Positions 42,163 through 50,612 are shown, counted from the first letter of the stretch. The stretch: 64,000 nucleotides of DNA from Kutzneria sp. CA-103260 (GCF_018263855.1 NZ_CP073318.1:10230001-10294000), one strand, 5' to 3'. Notes: generated by a model not told the origin, from the sequence alone. A program made the numbers and translations.

Positions 42163-43871
42163 TCAAGGAGACCGAGGTCTGCGGCATCCGGACCCTGATC
42201 GCCCCGAGCGACGGCCCGCTGACCGCCGGGCTGGTGTTCCGGGTCGGCTGCGCGGACGAGCCGCTGTCCCGACGGGGCATCACGCACCTGGTCGAGCACC
42301 TGGCGCTGCACCGGCACGGCCTGATCGAGCACGACGCCAACGCGGCCACCGGCCTGACCACCACGCACTTCTTCACCAGCGGCAGCGACCAGGCCGTGGT
42401 GGGCTACCTGACCAGCGTCTGCGACTCGCTGCGGGACCTGCCGCTGGACCGGATGGCCACCGAGAAGACGATCCTGCGCACCGAGCAGGCCAGCCGCCCG
42501 CACGATCCGCTGCTGGTCTGGCGCTACGGCGCGGTCGGCTTCGGCGCGGCCGGTTACCCGGAGTGGGGCCTGGAGGCGATCGCTGAGGACGACGTGCGGA
42601 ACTGGGCGGCGACCCGGTTCACCCGGGACAACGCGGTGCTGTGGATCGCCGGGGACGCGCCGGCCGGCCTGGAGCTGACGCTGCCCTCCGGTATCCAGCA
42701 CCCGCTGCCGCCGCTGACCTCGGCGCTGGCGACCACGCCGGCGTACTTCGCCGAGGGCGGCGGCAAGATCACCTTCAGCGCCGTGGTGGAACGCTCCGCG
42801 CGGGCTTCCCTGTTCGCGCTGGTGTTGGAGCGGGCCCTGTACCGGGCGCTGCGCACCGAGGACGGCAACTCCTACGCGGTCGCTACGTCGTACGCGCCGA
42901 GGGACGCCGACGCCGCCACCATCACCGGGCTGGCCGACGCGCTGCCGGAGAAGCAGGACGCGGTGCTGGGCGGGCTGATCGACGTGCTGGCCGCGTTCCG
43001 CTACGGCCGCATCGACGCCGACGAGCTGGAAGTGGTGCGGGACAAGGCGACCAGCGCCATCGACCGGCCCGGAGCGATCCGGGCGATGCTGTTCACCGAG
43101 GCGGTGGACCTGCTGTACGGGCGAACCCGGACCTCGCTCCGGGACTTCCGCGGCGAACTGGCCGCGGTCACCGTCGACGACCTGCGCGAGGTGGCCGAGC
43201 AGACCCTGGACAGCCTGCTGTTGCAGGTCCCCCGGGACAGTCGGGCCGACTGGGCCGGCTTCGCCGAGGCCCCGATGTGGTCGGACGCGGCGACCACCGG
43301 CGGCGACTTCCCGTCCCTGCAGAACAAGGACCTCACCCTGGTCCTCGGGCAGGAGGGCGTGAGCATGGTGTCCCCGTACGGGGCGCTGACCGTGCTCTAC
43401 GTGGACTGCGTGTTGATGCAGTGCTGGCCGGACGGTGCGCGGCGGCTGATCGGCGCGGACGGCGTCAGCGTCAGCATCGAGCCGAACCTGCACGACGTGG
43501 CGGCGGAGACCATCGCCGGCATCGACGAGCGGATAGGCCCGGAGCGCATGGTCTGGCAGCCGGCCCGGCCGGCGGACCGGATCCCGCAGCGCCCGGCGCC
43601 GCCCGCGCCCACGCCGATCCCGGCGGCGCCGGTGGCGGCCAAGGCGGCGGGCCGGGCGATGGGGATCCTCGTGTTCGGCGGCCTGGTTCTGGTGTTCCTG
43701 CTGGTGGTGTCGGTCGGCCTCACCGTGGCGGCGGCCGCCGGCTCCAGTGGCGAGGACCCGGCCTCGGCGTGGCGGCACGTGGTGATCACCTGGTGGCTCA
43801 CCATCGCCCTGGGCGTCGGCCTCGCCCGCATCGCCAGCAAGCTCGGCCTCTTCCGCCGCAACCACCGCTGA
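42159..43871 (+). CDS. M16-like zinc peptidase with C-terminal membrane anchor
   Basis: A 570-residue protein. The N-terminal region (1-440) resembles a single M16 (insulinase/processing-peptidase) unit with the inverted zinc motif HLVEH at 43-47 and TTTHFFTSGS shortly after. Residues 480-500 are Pro/Ala-rich, followed by two membrane helices (about 502-528 and 541-560). M16 enzymes usually carry two repeats or work as heterodimers without a tail anchor, so this layout is unusual. Start GTG overlaps the upstream stop by 4 nt. Orientation predicts a cytosolic peptidase tethered to the membrane. Confidence 0.72.
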   Translation: MIKETEVCGIRTLIAPSDGPLTAGLVFRVGCADEPLSRRGITHLVEHLALHRHGLIEHDANAATGLTTTHFFTSGSDQAVVGYLTSVCDSLRDLPLDRMATEKTILRTEQASRPHDPLLVWRYGAVGFGAAGYPEWGLEAIAEDDVRNWAATRFTRDNAVLWIAGDAPAGLELTLPSGIQHPLPPLTSALATTPAYFAEGGGKITFSAVVERSARASLFALVLERALYRALRTEDGNSYAVATSYAPRDADAATITGLADALPEKQDAVLGGLIDVLAAFRYGRIDADELEVVRDKATSAIDRPGAIRAMLFTEAVDLLYGRTRTSLRDFRGELAAVTVDDLREVAEQTLDSLLLQVPRDSRADWAGFAEAPMWSDAATTGGDFPSLQNKDLTLVLGQEGVSMVSPYGALTVLYVDCVLMQCWPDGARRLIGADGVSVSIEPNLHDVAAETIAGIDERIGPERMVWQPARPADRIPQRPAPPAPTPIPAAPVAAKAAGRAMGILVFGGLVLVFLLVVSVGLTVAAAAGSSGEDPASAWRHVVITWWLTIALGVGLARIASKLGLFRRNHR

Positions 43872-43878
43872 ACCCCCG

Positions 43879-43893
43879 CGAGTCACGCTCTCC
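43879..43893. repeat. Single arm of the GCGAGTCCCGCTCTC repeat
   Basis: GCGAGTCACGCTCTC differs from the outer arm at 33057 by one base. It follows the M16-like stop by 7 nt without an obvious second arm. Confidence 0.5.
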
Positions 43894-43929
43894 GTCACAC
43901 CGAATTGCGGGTTCCGGCAGGATGGTGCC

Positions 43930-44487
43930 GTGACCAGGATCGTGGCCGGCGCGGCCGGAGGACGTCGGCTGGAGGTGCCGCCCAGCGGCACCCGGCCGAC
44001 CTCCGACCGTGTGCGGGAGGCACTGTTCAGCGCGCTGGAGGCGGCCGTCGGCCTGGACGGCGCGCTGGTGCTCGACCTGTACGCCGGTTCCGGCGCGCTG
44101 GGGCTGGAGGCGCTGTCGCGGGGTGCGGCGAAGGCGACGTTCGTGGAGTCCGACCGCCGGGCCGCCGACATCCTCCGCCGCAACACCAAGGCGCTGGGTC
44201 TGCTCGGCGCCGACGTGCGGCACGGCACCGTGCAGTCGGTGCTGGCCACCACGCCGGCCGACCGCTACGACCTGGTGTTCGTCGACCCGCCGTACGCGCT
44301 GGGGGAGCCGGAGCTCGCCGACGTGCTGACGGCCGTGCTGGCCTGGGCCGCGCGGGAGGCGACGCTGGTGGTGGAGCGGTCCACCCGCGGCGAGGATCCG
44401 CGCTGGCCGGACGGTGTGGAGCCGACGCGGAGCAAGAAGTACGGGGAGACCACGCTGCACTGGGCTGTCGTCACTGCTGGGCCGTGA
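43930..44487 (+). CDS. rsmD: 16S rRNA (guanine(966)-N(2))-methyltransferase
   Basis: A 185-residue SAM-dependent methyltransferase. N-terminal RIVAGAAGGRRLEVPPSGTR and RPTSDRVREALFSAL, the SAM loop LDLYAGSGALGLEALSRGA, and the catalytic FVDPPYAL are all RsmD hallmarks. It modifies G966 of 16S rRNA. GTG 43930 lies 6 nt after CAGGAT and is probably leaderless. It is followed by coaD, the same pair as in mycobacteria. Confidence 0.96.
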   Translation: MTRIVAGAAGGRRLEVPPSGTRPTSDRVREALFSALEAAVGLDGALVLDLYAGSGALGLEALSRGAAKATFVESDRRAADILRRNTKALGLLGADVRHGTVQSVLATTPADRYDLVFVDPPYALGEPELADVLTAVLAWAAREATLVVERSTRGEDPRWPDGVEPTRSKKYGETTLHWAVVTAGP

Positions 44488-44521
44488 TCGCTGCCACGCG
44501 GTGAGCCGGCGGCATCCCTGT

Positions 44522-44527
44522 TACGGT
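44522..44527 (+). promoter_or_regulatory. Leaderless promoter of coaD
   Basis: TACGGT ends 6 nt before ATG 44534 and no ribosome binding site is present between rsmD and coaD. Confidence 0.55.
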
Positions 44528-44533
44528 CCGCCC

Positions 44534-45016
44534 ATGAGGCGTGCGGTTTCCTCCGGCACCTACGACCCGGTGCACAACGGCCACCTGGACATCGTCAGCC
44601 GGGCCGCCGACGTCTTCGACGAGCTGGTCGTCCTGGTGGCGGTCAACAAGAACAAGAAGACCCTGTTCACCGTCGAGGAACGGGTCGACATGATCCGCGA
44701 GGTCACCGGGCACCTGCCCAACGTGCGGGTGGACTCCTGGCAGGGGCTGCTCGTGGACTACTGCCGGGCCAACGACATCAAGGCGATCGTGAAGGGCCTG
44801 CGCGCGGTCAGCGACTTCGACTACGAGCTCCAGATGGCCCAGATGAACCACCAGCTGACCGGGGTGGAGACCCTGTTCATGCCGACCAACCCGGTCCACA
44901 GCTTCATGTCCAGCTCGCTGATCAAGGAGGTGGCCACGTACAAGGGGGACGTGGCCCATCTGCTGCCCGACCTGGTGCACGACCGGTTGATGAAGCGGTT
45001 GGCCGAGCGGGCCTGA
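44534..45016 (+). CDS. coaD: Phosphopantetheine adenylyltransferase
   Basis: A 160-residue enzyme catalysing the penultimate step of coenzyme A synthesis. It has the nucleotidyltransferase motif GTYDPVHNGHLDIVSRA, then KGLRAVSDFDYELQMAQMN, and the PPAT segment FMSSSLIKEVA. The length is exactly that of the family. ATG 44534 is chosen because the residues before it overlap rsmD; its promoter appears leaderless. The upstream frame back to 44414 is not used. Confidence 0.97.
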   Translation: MRRAVSSGTYDPVHNGHLDIVSRAADVFDELVVLVAVNKNKKTLFTVEERVDMIREVTGHLPNVRVDSWQGLLVDYCRANDIKAIVKGLRAVSDFDYELQMAQMNHQLTGVETLFMPTNPVHSFMSSSLIKEVATYKGDVAHLLPDLVHDRLMKRLAERA

Positions 45017-45105
45017 GCACGGCCTCGCGGCCTTCGCGTCCGGTCCGGCCCCAACTGTCAACCGTGGGTTCAGGTTGGCTCCTATTGGTGATCACCTGAT
45101 CGCGT

Positions 45106-45111
45106 TACGTT
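45106..45111 (+). promoter_or_regulatory. Leaderless promoter of the secreted RNase gene
   Basis: TACGTT ends 6 nt before ATG 45118. A palindrome GGTGATCACC (45087-45096) just upstream could bind a regulator. Confidence 0.45.
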
Positions 45112-45117
45112 GCCGGT

Positions 45118-45549
45118 ATGAGCTACCTCACGTCACGGGCCGTGAAGGCCCTGCTGGCCCTCGCCCTCGCCGTGGTCGGCGTCCTCGGCCTGGCCACGGT
45201 CAGCGTCGCCGCGCCGGTCGCCCACCCAGCGGCCGCGCAGGTCGCCTGCGGCAACACCAGCAGCTACAAGAAGGTCAACCTGTCCAGCCTGCCGGCGCAG
45301 GCCACGACCACGGTCAAGCTGATCAAGCAGGGCGGGCCGTTCCCGTACCCGAAGAACGACGGTGTGGTCTTCCGCAACGACGAGCACATCCTGCCGCTGT
45401 GCTCCTCGGGTTACTACCACGAGTACACGGTGCCCACGCCGGGCGCGTCCACCCGCGGCGCCCGCCGGATGATCACGGGCTCGGCCGGCGAGTACTTCTA
45501 CACCGGCGACCACTACGCCTCGTTCTCGCTGGTCAACATCAGTAAGTGA
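45118..45549 (+). CDS. Secreted guanyl-specific ribonuclease (RNase Sa/barnase family)
   Basis: A 143-residue protein with a Sec signal (residues 1-40, ALLALALAVVGVLGLA) and a mature RNase of the N1/T1 type. GGPFPYPKNDGVVFRNDE and HEYTVPTPGASTRGARR align with Streptomyces RNase Sa; catalytic E102, R117 and H132 (GDHYASF) are in place. It cleaves RNA after G outside the cell. No barstar-like inhibitor gene is seen nearby, and exported forms of this family often lack one. Its -10 TACGTT suggests leaderless expression. Confidence 0.9.
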   Translation: MSYLTSRAVKALLALALAVVGVLGLATVSVAAPVAHPAAAQVACGNTSSYKKVNLSSLPAQATTTVKLIKQGGPFPYPKNDGVVFRNDEHILPLCSSGYYHEYTVPTPGASTRGARRMITGSAGEYFYTGDHYASFSLVNISK

Positions 45550-45649
45550 GCCGTCCCCGGCGCCCGGCCGATCGGGTCGGGCGTCGGACACGCCAGCGAA
45601 TCTCCCCGCCTAGGGCGGGTCGAGCGGGCAGACTGGAGACTGCCAGCCG

Positions 45650-45655
45650 TATAGC
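45650..45655 (+). promoter_or_regulatory. Possible promoter of the sepIVA gene
   Basis: TATAGC lies 16 nt before GTG 45672 and 6 nt before AGGAG, so a short 5' leader with a normal ribosome binding site is likely. A CCCGCC-TAG-GGCGGG hairpin (45605-45619) upstream may end the RNase transcript. Confidence 0.4.
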
Positions 45656-45671
45656 CCAAGAGGAGTGCGAC

Positions 45672-46397
45672 GTGTACCGGGTGTTCGAGGCCCTCGACGA
45701 ACTCGTCACGATTGTCGAGGAAGCGCGCGGCGTGCCGATGACCTCCGGCTGCGTCGTGCCCCGTGGCGACCTACTCGAACTGCTCGACGACATCCGGGAC
45801 GCGATTCCGCGCGAGCTGGACGACGCCCAGGACGTGCTCGACCACCGCGACAGCATGATCTCCAAGGCCCAGCACGAGAGCGAGACCGGCGTCGGCAAGG
45901 CCCGCGAGGAGGCCGAGCGGATGGTGGCCGAGGCTCGTGCTGAGGCCGAGCGCCTGGTCGCCGACGCCCGCGCCCACGCCGAGCGGATGGTGGCCGAGGC
46001 CGAGAACGAGGCCGAGCGGGTCGCCGCCGCCGGCCGGCACGAGTTCGAGGACCTGACCGGCCGGGCCCGAGCCGAGGCCGACCGCATGGTCCAGGCCGGC
46101 CGCGCCTCCTACGAGCGGGCCGTCGAGGACGGCCGCAACGAGCAGCACCGGATGGTCCAGCAGACCGAGGTCGTGCAGGCCGCCCACGCCGAGTCCGCGC
46201 GTGTGCTGGACGCCGCCAGCGGCGAGGCCAACCGGCTGCGCGGCGAGTGCGACGCCTACGTCGACGCCAAGCTGGCCGACTTCGAGGATCTGCTGGCCCA
46301 CACCCTGCGCACGGTGGGCAAGGGCCGGGCCAGCCTGCGGGCCCCGATGTCCAGCAGCGCCGCCTCGGCGGCCCCGTTCGACTACGCCAGGGATTGA
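45672..46397 (+). CDS. DivIVA-like septum/growth protein (SepIVA-like)
   Basis: A 241-residue coiled-coil protein. The N-terminal segment (YRVFEALDELVTIVEEARG, VVPRGDLLELLDDIRDAIP) is followed by long heptad-type repeats EEAERMVAEARAEAERLVAD (residues 75-200) and a short tail. Mycobacterial SepIVA, a DivIVA relative needed for division and polar envelope growth, has the same size and position before rnc. GTG 45672 has AGGAG 6 nt upstream. It precedes yceD-rpmF-rnc. Confidence 0.85.
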   Translation: MYRVFEALDELVTIVEEARGVPMTSGCVVPRGDLLELLDDIRDAIPRELDDAQDVLDHRDSMISKAQHESETGVGKAREEAERMVAEARAEAERLVADARAHAERMVAEAENEAERVAAAGRHEFEDLTGRARAEADRMVQAGRASYERAVEDGRNEQHRMVQQTEVVQAAHAESARVLDAASGEANRLRGECDAYVDAKLADFEDLLAHTLRTVGKGRASLRAPMSSSAASAAPFDYARD

Positions 46398-46496
46398 TTT
46401 ACCCCCTCTCACCTGCTGATTTTCCTTCCGGCCACCTTCTTGAGTACGCTTGACCGGCTGGAAACGGTAAGTCACCCCACCAGCGACACAACCACC

Positions 46497-47081
46497 ATGC
46501 CTAAGCAACGATCACACGCGCGCCCTCAGCAGCAGACCGCTGGACCCTGGGTCATCGACACCAGGGACATCGGTCGCCGACCCGGCTCCAGCCGCAGCTA
46601 CCACCGAGTGGCTCCGGCGCCGGAGGGTTTCGGCTTTCCCGAGGTCATCGGGGTCGAGGTGGGCAGCGATGTCGTGCTGGACCTGCTGGTCGAGTCGGTA
46701 GTGGAGGGCGTCCTCGCCACCGGGACCGCGACCGCGGCGACCGTCGGTGAGTGCTCGCGGTGTCTTGACCCGCTTTCCGGCACGGTCGAGGTCCGCTTCA
46801 CCGAGCTGTTCGCCTATCCGGACAGCGCGACCGAGGCGACCACGGACGAGGACGAGGTGTCACGCCTCGTCGACGATCTGATCGACCTGGAACCCGTGGT
46901 GCGCGACGCGGTGGTGCTCGCGCTGCCGCAGGTTCCGCTGTGCTCGCCGGACTGTCGTGGACTGTGCGCCGAGTGCGGCGTCAAGTGGGCCGAACTGGGC
47001 CCCGACCACGCACATGAGACGATTGATCCTCGCTGGGCTGCTCTCAAGGAGAAGTTCGGCGGGACCGAGGAGGAGAGCTAG
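46497..47081 (+). CDS. DUF177 (YceD) family protein
   Basis: A 194-residue protein of the YceD family, which affects 23S rRNA maturation and is encoded before rpmF in most bacteria. It has the metal-like CSRCLDPL and CSPDCRGLCAECG motifs and PRWAALKEKF at the end. ATG 46497 gives MPKQRSHARPQQQ, the likely start; an upstream frame back to 46440 is less conserved. It ends 2 nt before rpmF, so the two are cotranscribed. Confidence 0.9.
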   Translation: MPKQRSHARPQQQTAGPWVIDTRDIGRRPGSSRSYHRVAPAPEGFGFPEVIGVEVGSDVVLDLLVESVVEGVLATGTATAATVGECSRCLDPLSGTVEVRFTELFAYPDSATEATTDEDEVSRLVDDLIDLEPVVRDAVVLALPQVPLCSPDCRGLCAECGVKWAELGPDHAHETIDPRWAALKEKFGGTEEES

Positions 47082-47083
47082 TC

Positions 47084-47269
47084 GTGGCCGTCCCGAAGCG
47101 GAAGATGTCCCGCTCCAACACCCGTTCGCGCCGTTCGCAGTGGAAGGCCGTGGCCCCCACCCTGGTGGCGTGCTCCAACCGCGCCTGCCGTCAGCCGAAG
47201 CTGCCGCACATCGCGTGCCCGGCCTGCGGTCAGTACGACGGCCGCCAGGTCGTCCAGCCGGCCTCCTGA
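47084..47269 (+). CDS. rpmF: 50S ribosomal protein L32
   Basis: A 61-residue bL32: AVPKRKMSRSNTRSRRSQWK and a zinc-ribbon CSNRAC...CPAC (four Cys). It belongs to the zinc-dependent (C+) type. GTG 47084 lies just after the yceD stop. rnc follows after 20 nt, giving the common yceD-rpmF-rnc order. Confidence 0.97.
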   Translation: MAVPKRKMSRSNTRSRRSQWKAVAPTLVACSNRACRQPKLPHIACPACGQYDGRQVVQPAS

Positions 47270-47289
47270 CCGCCGCCTCCCGGCGAGAA

Positions 47290-48045
47290 GTGAAGAGCGC
47301 AGTGGGAGGTAAGGGATCACGGGGTCCGGCACCGGATCGGGCCCCGCTGCTTGAGGCGCTCGGTGTCCAGTTGGACGCCGAGCTTCTCGTGTTGGCCCTC
47401 ACTCACAGGTCCTACGCGTACGAGAACGGCGGCCTGCCGCCGAACGAGCGTCTCGAATTCCTCGGCGACGCCGTCCTCGGACTCGTGGTGACGGACCACC
47501 TCTACCGCAGGCACCCGGATCTGCCCGAGGGGCAGCTGGCGAAACTGCGGGCGAGCGTGGTGAACATGATGGCGCTGGCCGGCGTCGCCCGTGACCTCGG
47601 CCCCGGCGGCCTCGGCGCGCACCTGCTGTTGGGGCGCGGCGAGGAGTTGACCGGCGGTCGGGACAAGGCCAGCATCCTGGCCGACGGGCTCGAGGCGATG
47701 ATCGGCGCCGTCTACCTGGCCCATGGCATCGACGTGGCCCGCGGCCTGGTGCACCGGCTGTTCGACCCGCTGCTGGCCGCCGCCCCGCTCAAGGGCGCCG
47801 GCCTGGACTGGAAGACCAGCCTGCAGGAGCTGACCGCCGCGCAGGGACTCGGCGTGCCCGAGTACCGGGTCGACGACGAGGGCCCGGACCACCGCAAGGA
47901 GTTCACCGCCACGGTGTACGTCGGCGGGCGGGGCCTGGGCAGCGGCGGTGGCCGCACCAAGAAGGAAGCCGAGCAGAAGGCGGCCGAGGCCGCGTACACG
48001 ACGCTCAAGTCGGAGATCCCGCCGCCGGCCGCCGCCGAAGGCTGA
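47290..48045 (+). CDS. rnc: Ribonuclease III
   Basis: A 251-residue double-strand-specific endoribonuclease for rRNA and mRNA processing. The catalytic domain carries NERLEFLGDAVLG and DGLEAMIGAVYLAHG with the acidic metal ligands; residues 170-240 form the dsRNA-binding domain (DWKTSLQELTAAQG, GGGRTKKEAEQKAAEAA). The start is GTG 47290 (VKSAVGGKG); a GTG at 47302 is an equal alternative. Both have weak ribosome binding sites. A pair of hairpins follows. Confidence 0.95.
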   Translation: MKSAVGGKGSRGPAPDRAPLLEALGVQLDAELLVLALTHRSYAYENGGLPPNERLEFLGDAVLGLVVTDHLYRRHPDLPEGQLAKLRASVVNMMALAGVARDLGPGGLGAHLLLGRGEELTGGRDKASILADGLEAMIGAVYLAHGIDVARGLVHRLFDPLLAAAPLKGAGLDWKTSLQELTAAQGLGVPEYRVDDEGPDHRKEFTATVYVGGRGLGSGGGRTKKEAEQKAAEAAYTTLKSEIPPPAAAEG

Positions 48046-48060
48046 CCAGGGTTCTCCACC

Positions 48061-48131
48061 CACCACTGTCCAGTGGTGCTCGGAAGGGGGCATTCCTAGC
48101 GTTCAACGCCAGGAATGCCCCCTTCCGAGCA
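48061..48131. repeat. Two adjacent perfect hairpins between rnc and mutM
   Basis: CACCACTG/CAGTGGTG (48061-48078) is followed by a perfect 21-bp stem (48077-48097 with 48111-48131, arm core CTCGGAAGGGGGCATTCC) whose loop contains a further GCGTT/AACGC stem. The long stem may terminate the rnc transcript; its style resembles repeated intergenic palindromes of this group. Confidence 0.85.
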
Positions 48132-48162
48132 TGTGTTGTCCATGCCGGAGAGGGGTGGGCCG

Positions 48163-49029
48163 ATGCCTGAGCTGCCCGAGGTCGAGGTTGTCCGCCGGGG
48201 ACTGGACTCGCACGTCACCGGCCGGCGGATCACCGCCGTCGAGGTGCTGCACCCGCGGGCGACCCGCCGGCACGAGCTCGGCCCGGTCGACTTCGCCGAC
48301 CGGCTGGCCGGGCGGGACGTGGTCGCGGCCCGCCGGCGTGGCAAGTACCTGTGGCTGGAGCTGGACGGGGCCGAGGCGATCCTGGCCCATCTCGGCATGA
48401 GCGGCCAGATGCTGGTGCAGCCCGAGGGCATCGCCGACGAGAAGCACCTGCGGGTCCGGCTGCGCTTCGCCGACGGCGGGCCGGAGCTGCGCTTCGTCGA
48501 CCAGCGCACGTTCGGCGGCCTGGCCATGGCCGACCTGGTCGAGGTGGACGGCGCCGCGCTGCCGGTCCCGGTCGCGCACATCGCCCGCGACCCGATGGAC
48601 CCGGCGTTCGACCCGGACGCCGCGGTGACCGCGCTGCGGCGCAAGCGAACCGGCGTGAAGCGAGCCCTGCTCGACCAGACCCTGGTGTCCGGGGTGGGCA
48701 ACATCTACGCCGACGAGTCCCTGTGGCGCGCCAAGTTGCACTGGGCCCGGCCCACCGAGAAGCTGACCAGGGCTCAGGCCGGCGAGCTGCTGTCGCACGC
48801 CGCCGACGTGATGACCGAGGCGCTGGCCGCCGGCGGCACCTCCTTCGACGCCTTGTACGTCAACGTGAACGGCCAGTCCGGCTACTTCGACCGCGCGCTC
48901 GCGGTCTACGGCCAGGAGGGCGAGCCCTGCCGCCGCTGCGGCAGCGTCATCCGCCGCGACCCCTTCATGAACCGTTCCTCCTACTCCTGCCCCAGGTGCC
49001 AGCCCATGCCGAGGAACCCCCACATCTGA
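48163..49029 (+). CDS. mutM: Formamidopyrimidine-DNA glycosylase
   Basis: A 288-residue DNA glycosylase/AP lyase for 8-oxoguanine and related lesions. N-terminal PELPEVEVVRRGL supplies the catalytic Pro and Glu after Met removal; the middle has GMSGQM and the H2TH region GVGNIYADESLWRA; the C-terminus has the zinc finger CRRCGSVIRRD...CPRCQ. ATG 48163 gives MPELPEVE and follows GAGAGGGGTGGG. The rnc-mutM order is widely conserved. Confidence 0.97.
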   Translation: MPELPEVEVVRRGLDSHVTGRRITAVEVLHPRATRRHELGPVDFADRLAGRDVVAARRRGKYLWLELDGAEAILAHLGMSGQMLVQPEGIADEKHLRVRLRFADGGPELRFVDQRTFGGLAMADLVEVDGAALPVPVAHIARDPMDPAFDPDAAVTALRRKRTGVKRALLDQTLVSGVGNIYADESLWRAKLHWARPTEKLTRAQAGELLSHAADVMTEALAAGGTSFDALYVNVNGQSGYFDRALAVYGQEGEPCRRCGSVIRRDPFMNRSSYSCPRCQPMPRNPHI

Positions 49030-49120
49030 TGCTGGGGGTGTCCCCTAGGGGGATCCCCGGGTTGCGCAGTAGTGCACATTGCGGAATAGTGTGGCCAGCG
49101 CATCACCGGGAGGTTCGGTT

Positions 49121-49441
49121 TTGGACACCAGCCAGCTGCTCAAGGGCGTCCTGGACCTCGCGGTCCTGGCCGTGCTCCGGGAGGAGGACGGCTACGGCTA
49201 CGACGTGTTGAGACGGCTGCGGCAGAGCGGGCTGGACGAGGTGGCCGACGCCTCCGTGTACGGCACGCTGCGCCGGCTCTACCAGGCCGACCTGCTCACC
49301 TCCTACGTCGTGCCGAGCGAGGAGGGACCGCACCGCAAGTACTACCGCGTCAGCGAGTCGGGACGCGTTCGACTGGAGGAGTCGTGCAGGACGTGGCGGA
49401 CGTTCGCGAAGACGATGGATCAACTACTGAGCGCTTCCTGA
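49121..49441 (+). CDS. PadR-family transcriptional regulator
   Basis: A 106-residue winged-helix regulator of the PadR type (QLLKGVLDLAVLAVLREED, GYGYDVLRRL, ASVYGTLRRLYQADL, PHRKYYRVSESG). The start is TTG 49121, 6 nt after GGGAGG. Its 3' end overlaps the next gene by 58 nt. PadR plus HAAS-domain membrane protein pairs usually form self-regulated envelope-stress units; the inducer is unknown. Confidence 0.92.
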   Translation: MDTSQLLKGVLDLAVLAVLREEDGYGYDVLRRLRQSGLDEVADASVYGTLRRLYQADLLTSYVVPSEEGPHRKYYRVSESGRVRLEESCRTWRTFAKTMDQLLSAS

Positions 49442-50148
49442 CCAGGATGCGGGCCGCCCTGTCCGACCTGCCCCCGGCCGAGGTGGACGAGCTGCTGGAG
49501 GACACCGAGGAGCACGTCCGGGAGCTGGCCCGGGAGCACGGCGATGACCAGTTGGAGCTGCGGCTGGGCACGCCCGAGGCCTATGCCGCGGAGCTGCGCT
49601 CGGCGGCCGGCTACCCGCCGCCGCCCGAGCCGGAGCAGCCGACCCAGCAGATCAAGCAGCCCCGCGGCGACGGCGTCGAGGTGCTGGCGCTGGCCGGCCT
49701 GATCGTCGCCACGGCCAGCGCGCTGCTGCTCGGCGCCTCGATGCGCAGTGGCCACACGACGCCGTTCTTCCTGCTGACCGGCCTGGTCGGCCTGGCGATC
49801 TCGCTGCCGATGCTGACCCGGGGCCGGGCCGGCGTGGACGCGGTCGCGCAACTGCCGACGGTCAAGGCCCTCACGCCGTACCTGACGCCGGACGAGTCGA
49901 CGATGCTGGGAAAGGTCCTGGCCTACGTCTACAGCCTGCAGCCGGCCTGGTGGCTGATCCGGGTGCTGCCGGTGGTGGCGGTCGCCCGCGGCGGCATTGT
50001 CGGACTGGTCATCCTGGGCGTGCCGGCGGCGATCATCTCGATCATGGTCGGCCACTACAGCCGGACCGACCGCCGGGCGCTGTGGCTGGTGGTGCCGGCC
50101 AACGCGCTGGTCGCCTCGGCGGCGCTCTACTACTTCGTCGGGTTCTGA
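49384..50148 (+). CDS. HAAS signalling-domain membrane protein
   Basis: A 254-residue protein with an N-terminal helical HAAS-like domain (TRMRAALSDLPPAEVDELLE, LGTPEAYAAELRSAAG), typical of partners of PadR regulators, then several membrane helices (about 100-255). The GTG at 49384 lies inside padR; a GTG at 49393 is an alternative. The overlap means translational coupling. Its last 19 nt overlap the convergent MarR gene. It probably transmits a membrane signal to PadR (inference from the family). Confidence 0.8.
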   Translation: MQDVADVREDDGSTTERFLTRMRAALSDLPPAEVDELLEDTEEHVRELAREHGDDQLELRLGTPEAYAAELRSAAGYPPPPEPEQPTQQIKQPRGDGVEVLALAGLIVATASALLLGASMRSGHTTPFFLLTGLVGLAISLPMLTRGRAGVDAVAQLPTVKALTPYLTPDESTMLGKVLAYVYSLQPAWWLIRVLPVVAVARGGIVGLVILGVPAAIISIMVGHYSRTDRRALWLVVPANALVASAALYYFVGF

Positions 50149-50612
50149 GGGGCGAACCGCGACACGCTCTGGTCGGCGGAGCGCAGGCCGGACAGGCGGT
50201 CCAGCAGCGGCTGGACCGCCAGCACCTGGGCCGCCTCCTCGGGGGTCAGCTCGCCGAGGCGCTGGGCGATGACCTCGGCCTCGCCGTGGGCGAGCGAGAT
50301 GATGGTGTCCCGGCCCAGGTCGGTCAGCGTCACCTGGATCGCCCGCCCGTCGGACGGATCGGGCTCGCGGGCCACCAGGCCCATCTGCTCCAGGGTGCTG
50401 ACCATGGTGGTGGCGGTCGGCTGCGAGCACGGCACCTGCACGGCCAGCTCGCCGACCCGCATCGGACCGTTCTGCAACAGCTGGGACAGTACGATCAGCT
50501 GGGTCGGGTAGAGCCCGGTCGGCGCCGCCTGCCTGATGGTGCGCATCAGCCGGTGCAGGGAGATCAGCAGCTGGAGCGACTGTTGCCGGCTCACCTGGTG
50601 GTCGATGGTCAC
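50130..50612 (-). CDS. MarR-family transcriptional regulator
   Basis: A 160-residue winged-helix regulator (GLYPTQLIVLSQLLQNGPMR, VGELAVQVPCSQPTATTMVS, REPDPSDGRAIQVTLTDLG). GTG 50612 lies 6 nt after GGAGG; the longer frame to 50735 lacks such support. It contains a single Cys (VPCSQ) in the recognition helix region, which could allow redox sensing, but this is speculative. No target lies adjacent. Confidence 0.9.
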   Translation of the reverse strand: MTIDHQVSRQQSLQLLISLHRLMRTIRQAAPTGLYPTQLIVLSQLLQNGPMRVGELAVQVPCSQPTATTMVSTLEQMGLVAREPDPSDGRAIQVTLTDLGRDTIISLAHGEAEVIAQRLGELTPEEAAQVLAVQPLLDRLSGLRSADQSVSRFAPQNPTK

